DNA of 64,000 bases. Origin: Tabrizicola sp. (GTDB lineage Bacteria; Pseudomonadota; Alphaproteobacteria; Rhodobacterales; Rhodobacteraceae). The DNA lies in contig NZ_JAUCZH010000001.1 of NCBI RefSeq assembly GCF_030373185.1, forward strand, positions 496,001 through 560,000, given 5' to 3'. Each line of letters opens with the position of its first letter. Position 1 is the first letter of the stretch. Under the pieces are notes generated by a model. The model was not told the origin of the DNA. It made no database searches and worked only from the letters and a program-made list of their open reading frames with translations. The translations under genes were made by a program, and so were the position numbers. Of the stretch, positions 37,822 through 46,261 are shown piece after piece.

Positions 37822-38567
37822 GCTGCGTTCTCCTTGGGGGGGCGCACGGCCTTGCCGTCGATGAAATGAATGCCACATTCGGTTTTTGACTGGCCACGCC
37901 AGCGGCCTGCGCGCGGGTCTTCGCCGGGCTTGACCGGGCTGGTGCAGGGCGCGCAACCGATGGAAGGGAAGCCCTTGGCAACCAGCGGATGCCGGGGCAG
38001 GCGGTTTTCCACCATGTATTCCTCAAGATCCTCGCGACCCCAATGGGCCAGCGGATTGACCTTGATGCGGAAGTCGCCCTCGTTTTCAAAGAAGTTGATC
38101 GTGCCGCGATCCGCGTTCTGAAACCGCTTGCGGCCAGTGATCCAGCCGTCAAAGGTGGAAAGCGCGCGCTCAAGGGGTTCGACCTTGCGCACATTGCAGC
38201 AGGCGTCGGTCGAATACTGGTGGAGCGTGCCGTCGGGGTCTTCGAAATTCACCCGCGCTGGGTTGGCCCGGATCGTGCGGATGTCGCACAGATGCAGGCG
38301 TTCGGCCAGGTCACGCTGATAGTCCAGCGTCTCGGCAAACAGCATCCGCGTATCGACAAACAGGACCGGGGTTTCCGGCGCCATCACGCTTACCAGATGC
38401 AAGAGCACCACCGACTCCGCCCCGAAGGACGACACCAGCGCCACCCGGCCCAGATCGGCGTCCTTCAAGGCATGTTCCAGCACGGCGGTCGCCGAGTGGT
38501 GGCGATAGCGCGCGTTCAGCGCCGCCACACGTTGGGCCACGTCGCCTGCGTGAATGTCACGCGGCAT
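37818..38567 (-). CDS. cysH: Adenylylsulfate/phosphoadenylylsulfate reductase
   Basis: 249 residues, started at the ATG of MPRDIHAG, which overlaps the cysI 3' end by 11 bases. The nucleotide loop is SSFGAESVVLLHLV (46-59). Two cysteine pairs, TDACCNVRK and IGCAPCTSP, are the 4Fe-4S ligands of the APS-reducing (assimilatory) branch, so APS rather than PAPS is the likely substrate. The catalytic cysteine is in SKTECGIHF near the C-terminus. It reduces activated sulfate to sulfite with thioredoxin/glutathione. Confidence 0.94.
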   Translation of the reverse strand: MPRDIHAGDVAQRVAALNARYRHHSATAVLEHALKDADLGRVALVSSFGAESVVLLHLVSVMAPETPVLFVDTRMLFAETLDYQRDLAERLHLCDIRTIRANPARVNFEDPDGTLHQYSTDACCNVRKVEPLERALSTFDGWITGRKRFQNADRGTINFFENEGDFRIKVNPLAHWGREDLEEYMVENRLPRHPLVAKGFPSIGCAPCTSPVKPGEDPRAGRWRGQSKTECGIHFIDGKAVRPPKENAA

Positions 38568-40227
38568 CTTTTTCGCCCTCGACCTCATAGAGCGCGGCCT
38601 TGAACGGCTCCATCCCGACACGACGGAAGGCTTGCAGGAACGTCTCTGACGGTTCCTGCCGCAGGCCCAGATAGGCGCGCAGGATGCGTTCGATGGCGGG
38701 GACAATCTCGGTATAGGCAAAGCCAGGGCCGGTCTTGTCACCGATGACGGCGGTTTCCGTGCCGTCGCCGCCAAGGGTGATCTGGTAGTTTTCCACCCCG
38801 GCCCGGTCCAGCCCCAGAATGCCGATATGGCCGACATGGTGATGCCCGCAAGCGTTGATGCAGCCCGAGATCTTGATCTTCAGCGGGCCGATTTCATGTT
38901 CAAGCTTCAGCGCCTCGAAATGGGTTGCCAGTTCTTGCGCGACTGGGATCGAGCGGGCGGTAGCCAGTGCGCAATAGTCCATGCCGGGGCAGGCGATGAT
39001 GTCGGACAAGAGGCCTACATTCGCTGTGCCAAGCCCGGCCTGCACCAGTGCAGCGTGCAGGCTGGGCAGGTCGGATTTGTGGACATGCGGCAGGATCACG
39101 TTCTGTTCGTGGCTGATCCGCAGGTCGCCGTGGCCGTAGCGTTCGGCAAGGTCGGCCATCAGGCGCATCTGGTCTGACGTGGCATCGCCCGGCGTCGCGC
39201 CATGCGCCTTGAGGCTGATGGTGACGATGGCATATTGCGCGTTGCGATGCGCGGTCAGGTTCGTATCGGCCCAGGACCGGAACACCGGATCGGCCTTGTA
39301 AAACGCGTCATGGCCATCAACCGGGGCGTTGCGGAAGGCGGGGGGCGCGAAGGCCGCGCGGATCTCTTCCAGAAGCTTCATGTCATTGCCACCAAACAGC
39401 GGGCGCAGTTCGGCAAAGCGGGCCTCGATCATCCGGGTGATTTCCTCGGCCCCGGTTTCATGCACGGTGATCTTGATCCGCGCCTTGTATTTGTTGTCGC
39501 GCCGACCAAGGGTGTTGTAGACGCTGAGGACCGCCTCGACATAAGGCAGAAGGTCGGCTTCGGGCAGGAAATCCCGCACGGTGACGCCGATCATCGGGGT
39601 CCGGCCAAGACCGCCGCCGACCATCACTTCAAAGCCGGGCTCACCCGCCGCATTGCGGACCATGCGCAACCCGATGTCATGCGCGCGCGTGACTGCGCGA
39701 TCATTCGGGCTGCCGGTGATGGCGATCTTGAACTTGCGCGGCAGGAACTGAAACTCCGGGTGGTCGGTGGACCATTGGCGCAGAAGTTCCGCATAGGGGC
39801 GCGGGTCGGCGATTTCATCAGCCGCAGCCCCGGCGAAATGGTCGGCGGTGACGTTCCTGACGCAGTTGCCCGAGGTCTGGATCGCATGCATTTCCACATC
39901 GGCCAGCGCCGACAGGATCGCTGGCACATCCGGCAGTTTCGGCCAGTTGAACTGGATGTTCTGCCGGGTGGTGAAGTGGCCGTAGCCCTTGTCCCAGGTG
40001 TCGGCGATCAGCGCCAGCTGCCTCATCTGGTGCGGTGAGAGGGTGCCGTAAGGAATGGCCACGCGCAGCATGTAAGCGTGCAATTGCAGATAGAGCCCGT
40101 TCATCAGACGCAGCGGACGAAACTCGTCTTCCCCAAGCGATCCATCCAGCCGCCGTTCGACCTGCTGGCTGAACTGCGAGACACGTGCGCGAACGAAGGC
40201 TTCGTCGAAGTCGGAATAGGAATACAT
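38557..40227 (-). CDS. cysI: Sulfite reductase hemoprotein (nitrite/sulfite reductase family)
   Basis: 556 residues. Two ferredoxin-like half domains, then the cluster/siroheme ligands CPGMDYC (C-x5-C) and CINACGHHHVGHIG (C-x3-C). GHFTTRQNIQFNWPKL and the TSGNCVRNVTADH region near the N-terminus are typical. It reduces sulfite to sulfide with six electrons; the ferredoxin- or FPR-linked form is likely as no cysJ is seen. Siroheme comes from the cobA product upstream in the same operon. The cys genes sit next to it and no nitrite-assimilation genes do, which favours sulfite. Confidence 0.92.
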   Translation of the reverse strand: MYSYSDFDEAFVRARVSQFSQQVERRLDGSLGEDEFRPLRLMNGLYLQLHAYMLRVAIPYGTLSPHQMRQLALIADTWDKGYGHFTTRQNIQFNWPKLPDVPAILSALADVEMHAIQTSGNCVRNVTADHFAGAAADEIADPRPYAELLRQWSTDHPEFQFLPRKFKIAITGSPNDRAVTRAHDIGLRMVRNAAGEPGFEVMVGGGLGRTPMIGVTVRDFLPEADLLPYVEAVLSVYNTLGRRDNKYKARIKITVHETGAEEITRMIEARFAELRPLFGGNDMKLLEEIRAAFAPPAFRNAPVDGHDAFYKADPVFRSWADTNLTAHRNAQYAIVTISLKAHGATPGDATSDQMRLMADLAERYGHGDLRISHEQNVILPHVHKSDLPSLHAALVQAGLGTANVGLLSDIIACPGMDYCALATARSIPVAQELATHFEALKLEHEIGPLKIKISGCINACGHHHVGHIGILGLDRAGVENYQITLGGDGTETAVIGDKTGPGFAYTEIVPAIERILRAYLGLRQEPSETFLQAFRRVGMEPFKAALYEVEGEKDAA

Positions 40228-40250
40228 GGCCTGGCCTTTGGTTTTCAGAA

Positions 40251-40306
40251 GAGTCGGGGCAGGCCCCGACCTACGGGCTGCTGTAGGTCGGGGTTCACCC
40301 CGACTC
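40251..40306. repeat. REP/BIME-like double palindrome inside the cysteine operon
   Basis: Arm 40251-40274 and arm 40283-40306 are complementary over 24 bases except three positions (two would be G-U wobbles) with an eight-base loop. Each arm is itself a hairpin: GTCGGGGC/GCCCCGAC and GTCGGGG/CCCCGAC. The word GTAGGTCGGGGTTCACCCCGA is of a kind found as dispersed REP-like elements in proteobacteria. It lies between DUF2849 and cysI. Confidence 0.6.
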
Positions 40307-40311
40307 GGCGA

Positions 40312-40614
40312 TCACGTGAAATCGGCTTGCTTGCCGTGGGCATAATTCGACGGGCCACGGGTGCGAAAGGCCTCGCGGAAATGCGTGGGTTCCGGGCCGT
40401 TTGCCCCGGGCTTTGCGTCGGCCAGATAGGCCCCGACCACCAGCAGCTTTTGCGCCGTCGCATGTAAAAGTCGCATCTGACCATGGGCCTCATCCTCGAT
40501 CAGCTCGGCCTCGTGATGGTGCGGCGACCAGCGGTCATCGGCGGTCAGATAAACCACATCGCCTTCGCGCAACAGGTTGGCGGTGACGACTTTCGCGGTG
40601 AAACGGCGGCTCAT
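40312..40614 (-). CDS. DUF2849 family protein of the cysteine operon
   Basis: 100 residues. Begins MSRRFTAKVVTANLLREGDVVYLT and has the His/Glu-rich DRWSPHHHEAELIEDEAHGQ, typical of DUF2849. Its ATG overlaps the cobA stop by four bases (40611-40614), and cysI follows after the palindrome. These short proteins are known only from alphaproteobacterial cysteine operons; function unknown. The HHHE run could bind a metal, but this is untested. Confidence 0.85.
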   Translation of the reverse strand: MSRRFTAKVVTANLLREGDVVYLTADDRWSPHHHEAELIEDEAHGQMRLLHATAQKLLVVGAYLADAKPGANGPEPTHFREAFRTRGPSNYAHGKQADFT

Positions 40615-41369
40615 GCGCGGGCCTCCTTGAGGGCGGGAAGGGTGGCGGCGGCCTGACGTGGGGCAAGGCCGAACAGGATGACGGCGGGGCCATGGGTTTG
40701 CGCCACGGTTTCGGGCAGGGTGGAAAGGGTGGCGGCCAGCACCCGTTCATCGGCGCGGCTGACGTTTTCGACCACGGTGATGGCGGTGTCAGGGGCCGCG
40801 TCATGCATCAACAGGCGGCCCTGAATGAAACGCGCGGATTTCTTGCCCATGTAAATCGCCGCAACCTCACCCTTGCGGGCCAATCCGCGCCAGTCCTGTT
40901 CCGCAAAACCGGCCATGTCATGCCCGGTGATGATCCGCAGGCTGGCGTTGCGGCCACGCTGGGTCAGGCTTTGGCCAATCCGCGCGGCGGCCACCGTGGC
41001 CGAGGTCAGGCCCGGAAGGATCGCAAAGCCGATGCCGGCCGCCTCCAGCGAAGAAATTTCCTCGTCCAGCCGTCCGAAGATTCCGCAATCGCCACCCTTC
41101 AGGCGCACCACCCGCGCGCCGGTTGCGGCTTCGCTGACCAGAGCCGCGTTGATGGCTTCTTGCGGTGTCGACGGGCCAAACCCCTCCTTGCCGACGTCAA
41201 TGCGCCGCGCCTGTGGCGGGATCAACTCCAGCACCTCATCCCCGACCAGCCGGTCATGAATCACCACATCCGCCGAGGTGATCGCACGAAGGGCGCCCAA
41301 GGTCAGGTGATCGGCCGCACCGGGACCGGCACCGACAAAGAGGACAGGATGGGAAGGCATGCTGAGCAT
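40611..41369 (-). CDS. cobA: Uroporphyrinogen-III C-methyltransferase (siroheme synthesis)
   Basis: 252 residues from the ATG of MLSMPSHPVLFVGAGPG; a second Met is three codons in. Methylase domain only (no CysG dehydrogenase/ferrochelatase domain). VGAGPGAADHLTLGALRAI and ADVVIHDRLV are present. The normally invariant GGDP of the SAM pocket reads GGDCGIFGRLDEE, an unusual Pro-to-Cys change. It makes precorrin-2 for siroheme, needed by cysI. First gene of the minus-strand cys operon, divergent from the Lrp gene 135 bp away. Confidence 0.9.
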   Translation of the reverse strand: MLSMPSHPVLFVGAGPGAADHLTLGALRAITSADVVIHDRLVGDEVLELIPPQARRIDVGKEGFGPSTPQEAINAALVSEAATGARVVRLKGGDCGIFGRLDEEISSLEAAGIGFAILPGLTSATVAAARIGQSLTQRGRNASLRIITGHDMAGFAEQDWRGLARKGEVAAIYMGKKSARFIQGRLLMHDAAPDTAITVVENVSRADERVLAATLSTLPETVAQTHGPAVILFGLAPRQAAATLPALKEARA

Positions 41370-41504
41370 GGCGAGACCTTTGGTTTGCTGTCCCAATATA
41401 GAAGATTTTCCCGCCTTGCCGCCAGTGACCCTTGCAGATAAGGACATTTGTTCCGATACTGCGTCGAAGTGGAACAGGGTTCCGGCAAAGCAGGGGTATG
41501 GCGA

Positions 41505-41966
41505 ATGGCGGCCCAACTGGACGATCTGGACCGGAAAATCCTGTCCGAACTGCAAACCGACGCCGAACAGTCGCTGGACGAGATCGCGCGCAAGGTCGGG
41601 TCATCCAAGACCCCGGTCTGGAACCGGATCCGCCGGATGCGCGACCATGGCGTGATCACCCGGACGACCGCGATCCTCGACCCCGAGGCGCTGGGGCTGG
41701 AGGCCTGCTTCTTCGTCCTGATCCGCACCTCGGAACATGAGGCGGAATGGCAGCGCAAGTTCCTGAAGGCGCTGAAGGAACGCCCCGAAGTGATGGAAGC
41801 CCACCGGCTGGCGGGGGATATCGATTACATCCTGAAAGTCCGCGTGAAGAACGCCCGCGCCTATGACACCTTCTATCAGGCGCTGATTTCCGAGGTGCGG
41901 ATCTACAATGTGACCGCACTTCTGAGCATGGAAGAGATCAAGTCGACGACCGTGCTTCCCCTTTGA
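41505..41966 (+). CDS. Lrp/AsnC-family regulator, probably of the cysteine operon
   Basis: 153 residues from the ATG of MAAQLDDLDRKILSEL; the frame opens 19 codons earlier. N-terminal HTH (SLDEIARKVGSSKTPVWNRIRRM) and a C-terminal RAM domain with HRLAGDIDYILKVRVKNARAYDTFY. Transcribed away from cobA-cysI; the shared gap contains an A+T-rich patch near 41392-41412 where a promoter could lie. Regulation of the cys genes is inferred from position and from similar layouts in relatives. Confidence 0.9.
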   Translation: MAAQLDDLDRKILSELQTDAEQSLDEIARKVGSSKTPVWNRIRRMRDHGVITRTTAILDPEALGLEACFFVLIRTSEHEAEWQRKFLKALKERPEVMEAHRLAGDIDYILKVRVKNARAYDTFYQALISEVRIYNVTALLSMEEIKSTTVLPL

Positions 41967-42015
41967 TCCACGCGATGAATTGGAGCGCTTGCGCGCAAGA
42001 TTCTTGTCTCGCCTC

Positions 42016-42200
42016 TGGCGCGCGAAGCCGCGCGCCAACCTGCTCGGACGTGCCTCCGGCGGGAGTATTTGTTGAAAAGAGCAAAGTGCCTTGCTCTTTT
42101 TGAAAATACTCTGGGGAGCTTGAGGGGCAAGGCCCCTCATCGTCTGAGGAAGAGCGGCACGCGACGACGAGGCATCGCCTGCGGCGCAGTCTTGCGCCGC
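42016..42200. repeat. Hairpin-dense convergent gap with a full dispersed repeat
   Basis: Between the ends of the Lrp and P450 genes lie four hairpins: TGGCGCGCG/CGCGCGCCA (42016-42037), the dispersed palindrome GAGTATTT...AATACTC (42063-42111), TGAGGGGC/GCCCCTCA (42121-42139) and GCGGCGCA/TGCGCCGC (42181-42200). Together they probably end transcription from both sides. Confidence 0.65.
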
Positions 42201-42220
42201 GCAACCTGGTCAGACGCGGG

Positions 42221-43399
42221 TCAGATGGTAACCAGAAGCTGCTGCAACCCGTGGAAGTGATAGACATTGCCATATTGCGGCTTTGCGGCAAGGCGCAGGT
42301 CCGGATGGTGATGAAAGAGGATCGGCAGCGCGATCTGCAACTCCAGCCGCGCCAGGGGTGCGCCGACGCAGAAATGCAGGCCGGCGCCAAAGCTTGCATG
42401 CGGTTTTGGTGGGCGTGCGGGAAGAAAGACATGCGCCCGATCCCAGGCGCCTGGGTCGCGGTTGGCGGCGGCCAGCAGAAGCGCGACCTGATCGCCGCGG
42501 CGGAAGCTGTGACCCATCACCTCGACATCTTCATAGGCCCAGCGGGTGAACATGTGCAGCGCCGGATCAAAGCGCAAAATCTCTTCGACCGTCCCGCCGA
42601 CCGCCTCTGGATCCAGCGCCGTCAGCGGGGTTTCGGTTTCCAGAAGTGTCTTCACCCCGTTGCCGATCGTATGCACCGTCGCTTCATGCCCTGCATTCAG
42701 CAACAGGATGCAGGTGGTGATCAACTCGTCGGTCGAAAGCCTTTCCCCCTCCATCTCGGCGGCGATCAGTTGGGTGATCAGGTCATCGGCGGGCCGGGCG
42801 CGGCGTTCTTTGACGTAAGACCGCAAGAAGTCCACGAAAGCTTCGGTCGCGGCGACGGCGCGGTCTTCCATTTCTCGAGTGCGACCGGCCATATACATGC
42901 CCACCATCGCATTCGACCAGCGCAAGAGTTCCGGGGCCATGGCTTCCGGCACTCCAAGCAGGCGGGCGATGATGCGGACCGGCAGAGGTTGGGCGAAAGC
43001 CTGCAAGAGGTCAAACTCGCCAGCCGGGAATGCCTCTGCCAGTTCGGAGGCAAGTGCGGTCACATCCGGTCCGAGCCCGGCGATCCGGCGCGAGGTGAAG
43101 GCGCGCAGAACCAGATTGCGCAGTCTTGTGTGTCGTGGAGGCTCCAACTCCAGCATCGAATGGGCCTCGACCGCGTAGAACGGGGCCAGATGCGGCGGCA
43201 CGGGGGGGGGATCGACCGGCTCACGGCCAAAGCGGCGGTCGCGGAAGATGGCGTTGACCGCCGCTGCATTGCCGGTCGAGACAAGGCCGTAGTCCTGCCA
43301 GTGAAAGAACGGCCCCAGCGCGCGGGCGCGTTCATAGAACGGGTAGGGGTTCTGGACGAAGGCCGGGTCAGTCGGCGCTTGCTGAAGTGTTTCCATCAT
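42221..43399 (-). CDS. Cytochrome P450
   Basis: 392 residues, soluble bacterial class. The I-helix oxygen-binding segment is LLNAGHEATVHTIGNG (the family threonine is present), the ExxR is EEILR, and the heme cysteine lies in FGAGLHFCVGAPLARLEL. No fused reductase and no neighbouring ferredoxin gene, so electrons must come from elsewhere. Its ATG overlaps the stop of the DMT transporter gene by four bases (43396-43399), so the two are probably translated together; oxidation of a compound that is then exported is one reading. Substrate unknown. Confidence 0.93.
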   Translation of the reverse strand: MMETLQQAPTDPAFVQNPYPFYERARALGPFFHWQDYGLVSTGNAAAVNAIFRDRRFGREPVDPPPVPPHLAPFYAVEAHSMLELEPPRHTRLRNLVLRAFTSRRIAGLGPDVTALASELAEAFPAGEFDLLQAFAQPLPVRIIARLLGVPEAMAPELLRWSNAMVGMYMAGRTREMEDRAVAATEAFVDFLRSYVKERRARPADDLITQLIAAEMEGERLSTDELITTCILLLNAGHEATVHTIGNGVKTLLETETPLTALDPEAVGGTVEEILRFDPALHMFTRWAYEDVEVMGHSFRRGDQVALLLAAANRDPGAWDRAHVFLPARPPKPHASFGAGLHFCVGAPLARLELQIALPILFHHHPDLRLAAKPQYGNVYHFHGLQQLLVTI

Positions 43400-44310
43400 T
43401 TGCCCCTTCCGATCAGCCCTTGTGCCACCAGCGCCCCGAACACGACAATCACCGCGCCAAAGCTCTGCGCCCAGTTCCAGGCACCCCCAAGGGTGAAGAC
43501 CATCAGCATGACATAGAACGGCACCGCATTCATGTGCATCGAGGCGGCCCCGATGCCGATCCTGCCGACCGAGATGATCCAGAGAAGCTGGCTGACTGCC
43601 ATCGACCCGATGCCAAAAATCGCAAGCCCGCCAAATTCACGCGGGCCGATGGCCGACCAGTCCGGCCAGGCACCGCGCAGGGCGCCATCGCCAATTGCCG
43701 CAATCAGGATCACGACGGCACAACCAGAAACGGTGACCGCGCTGCGGCCCAGTGGTGTCAGGTCTGGCAGCGCGCGCACCGTTTCGCGCGAACCCCATGT
43801 ATAGCACAGGACCGAGGCCAGCGCCGCAAGGACGCCTACGCCAAAATCAACGCTGCTCTCGCTGCCACTGACAGCAACAATTCCGCCGGCAACCGACAGC
43901 AGAAGGCCTGTCGCCAGGGCCTTCGTGAATGGGCGCTTGTCGGCCAGACATTCCAGCATGATCCCGACCACAGGCATCACCGCCGTTACGATGGCCACGG
44001 TTACAGGGTCGTTGAACCGCAGCGCAATGATCACGAAGAACGAAGCCAGCCCCAGTGTCACGAACCCGACCCAGGCCCCGGTCCGCCAGTTGGCACCAAG
44101 GACCGCGCCCCGCCCCTCCAAGAGCCACCAGACCGGCAACAGAACCATTGCCGCCAAAAGCGCCCGGCCAGCGGTCAAGGCCAGCGGCGACATGTGGGGG
44201 ATGATCAGGTCAGCCGCAGGCAGACCGGAAGCCCAGCTGATCATCGAGGCCATGCAGATGAGGTTGGCGACCAGCAGTGACCGTCGCGCGGTGGGGGAAA
44301 GCACTGTCAT
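43396..44310 (-). CDS. DMT-superfamily (EamA) transporter
   Basis: 304 residues with about ten hydrophobic segments in two EamA repeats, e.g. SLLVANLICMASMISWASG at the N-terminus, LTAGRALLAAMVLLPVWWLL, DPVTVAIVTAVMPVVGIM at the end of the first repeat and ASMHMNAVPFYVMLMVFTLGG in the second. EamA proteins mostly export metabolites such as amino acids or nucleosides. Coupled by overlap to the P450. Substrate unknown. Confidence 0.87.
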   Translation of the reverse strand: MTVLSPTARRSLLVANLICMASMISWASGLPAADLIIPHMSPLALTAGRALLAAMVLLPVWWLLEGRGAVLGANWRTGAWVGFVTLGLASFFVIIALRFNDPVTVAIVTAVMPVVGIMLECLADKRPFTKALATGLLLSVAGGIVAVSGSESSVDFGVGVLAALASVLCYTWGSRETVRALPDLTPLGRSAVTVSGCAVVILIAAIGDGALRGAWPDWSAIGPREFGGLAIFGIGSMAVSQLLWIISVGRIGIGAASMHMNAVPFYVMLMVFTLGGAWNWAQSFGAVIVVFGALVAQGLIGRGK

Positions 44311-44373
44311 GATTCCACGCTATAGAGGCCGCAAAAGGGCCAAAGCTGCTCTGTCCGCGACCCCCGAATGTCG

Positions 44374-45114
44374 TCAGGCCGAAAGGGCAGCGACGATTGC
44401 CCCGAAATCAGCGGCCTTCAGACTTGCCCCACCGACCAGCGCGCCGTCGACATGCGGCACAGCAAAGATCTCGGCCGCGTTCGAAGGCTTTACAGACCCG
44501 CCGTAAAGCAGACGCACGCCGTCCGCTTCCCCCCCGACCAGACCGCGCAGCCGGTCGCGCAGAAAGGCATGCACCTCACCAATTTCGGTCAGTGTTGGGG
44601 TGCGCCCGGTGCCGATGGCCCAGACCGGCTCATAGGCGACCACCAGCGTCGCTGCGGTGGCACCTGCCGGAACCGACCCGTCCAGCTGGCCACCGATCAC
44701 CGTCAGGGTCTGCCCGCCGTCGCGTTCCGCCTCGGTCTCGCCAATGCAGACCACCGCCATCAGACCGGCGCCAATCACGGCTTCGGCCTTGGCGCGCACG
44801 AGCGCATCGGTTTCGCCATGATCGGCCCGGCGTTCGGAATGGCCAAGGATCACATGGCTGGCCCCGGCGTCCTTCAGCATCGCGGCCGAAATGTCGCCGG
44901 TATGCGCGCCCGAGGCCTTGGGGTGGCAATCCTGCCCGCCCACCATCAAGGCGCTGCCCCGCGCCGCTTGGGCCATCTGCGCAATCAGCGTCGCGGGCGG
45001 ACAAAGCAGCATCTCGCAAGCCGGGGCAGGGTGCGCGGCCAGAAGCGCCTCGACTTCGGCAAGGGCCGCAGCCGTCCCGTTCATCTTCCAGTTTCCGGCG
45101 GCGAGTTTCTTCAT
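44374..45114 (-). CDS. tpiA: Triosephosphate isomerase
   Basis: 246 residues from the Met of [13 protein letters not shown]; nine codons upstream are not part of the family. Active-site features are all present: substrate-binding Lys in GNWKMNG, catalytic His in VILGHSERR, catalytic Glu in [13 protein letters not shown] and the phosphate loop [12 protein letters not shown]. It interconverts dihydroxyacetone phosphate and glyceraldehyde 3-phosphate. Follows the Fe-S genes on the minus strand across a gap with GC hairpins. Confidence 0.97.
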   Translation of the reverse strand: MKKLAAGNWKMNGTAAALAEVEALLAAHPAPACEMLLCPPATLIAQMAQAARGSALMVGGQDCHPKASGAHTGDISAAMLKDAGASHVILGHSERRADHGETDALVRAKAEAVIGAGLMAVVCIGETEAERDGGQTLTVIGGQLDGSVPAGATAATLVVAYEPVWAIGTGRTPTLTEIGEVHAFLRDRLRGLVGGEADGVRLLYGGSVKPSNAAEIFAVPHVDGALVGGASLKAADFGAIVAALSA

Positions 45115-45225
45115 GGACCATCTCCCTTGCGCTGGGACCAAGGCCTATCGTCTCGCCCGCGAAAGGAAAAGCCCCAAGCGGTGACCTTCGCCCTTCCTCT
45201 CTGCGCAAATATCCTCTGGGGGTGA

Positions 45226-45265
45226 GCCCCGGACCTTTCCGGGGCGAGGGGGCGGAACGCCCCCT
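45226..45265 (-). terminator. Two GC hairpins downstream of the A-type Fe-S protein gene
   Basis: GCCCCGGA/TCCGGGGC (45226-45245) and AGGGGGCG/CGCCCCCT (45247-45265) are perfect 8-bp stems side by side. Next to them (45201-45220) is CGCAAATATCCTCTGGGGG, resembling the dispersed repeats in reverse. Likely the end of the ssb-side Fe-S transcript. Confidence 0.5.
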
Positions 45266-45359
45266 GACGGGCTCGCGGTGGCGCGCCTCGTGTCGGGGCG
45301 AGAGATCCGGGCTTGCGGCTTTGCCGCACCGTGAAGTCAGCGCTGCTAGCTGCGGGAGT

Positions 45360-45719
45360 TCAGGCGGCAGGCGCGTCCTTGAACTTGATCGACTCGCCGC
45401 AGCCGCAGGCTTCAACCACATTCGGGTTGCGGAACTTGAAACCGGCTTCCAGCAAACCCGCCTCATAGTCGATCTCGGTGCCGATCAGGAACATCTGCGC
45501 CATGGGCGCAATCATCACCCGGGCGCCGTCCTGCTCCACCACTTCGTCAAGCGGGTTGACCGAAGTGACATAGTCCATGGTGTATTCCATGCCCGCGCAA
45601 CCGCCCTTCTTGACGCCGATGCGCAAGCCGGATGAGCCCTGACGTTCCATCAACCGGGCGATCTGGCGGGTGGCGGCGGGGGTCAGGGTGACAGCGGCCT
45701 TGCCGGGAATGCCGAACAT
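45360..45719 (-). CDS. A-type iron-sulfur cluster carrier (IscA/SufA/ErpA family)
   Basis: 119 residues. The three conserved cysteines are in KKGGCAGMEY and the C-terminal EACGCGES. It holds or passes Fe-S clusters during assembly. The gene follows a MIP18/SufT-like gene by 66 bp on the same strand, so the two form an Fe-S pair separate from any main suf operon. Which of the A-type names fits cannot be decided here. Confidence 0.92.
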   Translation of the reverse strand: MFGIPGKAAVTLTPAATRQIARLMERQGSSGLRIGVKKGGCAGMEYTMDYVTSVNPLDEVVEQDGARVMIAPMAQMFLIGTEIDYEAGLLEAGFKFRNPNVVEACGCGESIKFKDAPAA

Positions 45720-45785
45720 CTGCGGTCCTTTCGGTTGACCTGAAGGTAGTCCCGACCGGGAACCCGTTCAAGCCTTAGCCTTCGG

Positions 45786-46139
45786 TTACATGAAGCCCAG
45801 TTCTAGCCGGGCCTCGTCGGACATCATGTCCATGCCCCATGGCGGGTCAAAGGTCATATGGACATCGACATGCTTGACCCCGGGCAAGGGCTCGATCGCC
45901 TCGGCCACCCATCCTGGCATTTCACCGGCCACCGGGCAGCCGGGGGCGGTCAGGGTCATGGTGACGTCAACTTCGGAATCGGCGCCAATCTCGATCGTGT
46001 AGACCAGACCAAGATCGTAGATGTTCACCGGAATTTCCGGGTCGAACACTGTCCGGCACGCCTCGACGATCTGCGGATAAAGCGGATGGTCGGTGCTGGA
46101 GGGCTTGATCAGCGGTTTGCCCTCGATCTGGTCCTGCAT
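45786..46139 (-). CDS. MIP18/DUF59 family Fe-S assembly protein (SufT-like)
   Basis: 117 residues. Signature: TVFDPEIPVNIYDLGLVYTIEI, then TMTLTAPGCPVAGEMPGWV with the conserved cysteine, and HMTFDPPWGMDMMSDEARLELG. Proteins of this kind aid maturation of Fe-S proteins in bacteria lacking parts of the standard system. Upstream of the A-type carrier gene, same strand. Confidence 0.9.
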   Translation of the reverse strand: MQDQIEGKPLIKPSSTDHPLYPQIVEACRTVFDPEIPVNIYDLGLVYTIEIGADSEVDVTMTLTAPGCPVAGEMPGWVAEAIEPLPGVKHVDVHMTFDPPWGMDMMSDEARLELGFM

Positions 46140-46218
46140 CGCGTTTGCCCCGGCGTCTTCATGGATGTTGACCGATTATATAGGGAATAGCCGGGTCAAG
46201 GTCCAGAGCCGCCGGAAC

Positions 46219-46250
46219 GATGCCGGGACGATGCCGGGACGATGCCGGCC
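46219..46250. repeat. 11-bp tandem repeat after ssb
   Basis: GATGCCGGGAC at 46219-46229 and 46230-46240, with a third copy cut after 10 bases and changed at its last base. It stands 12 bp after the ssb stop and could form nested GC stems; no clear role. Confidence 0.75.
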
Positions 46251-46261
46251 AGAACGCCCGG

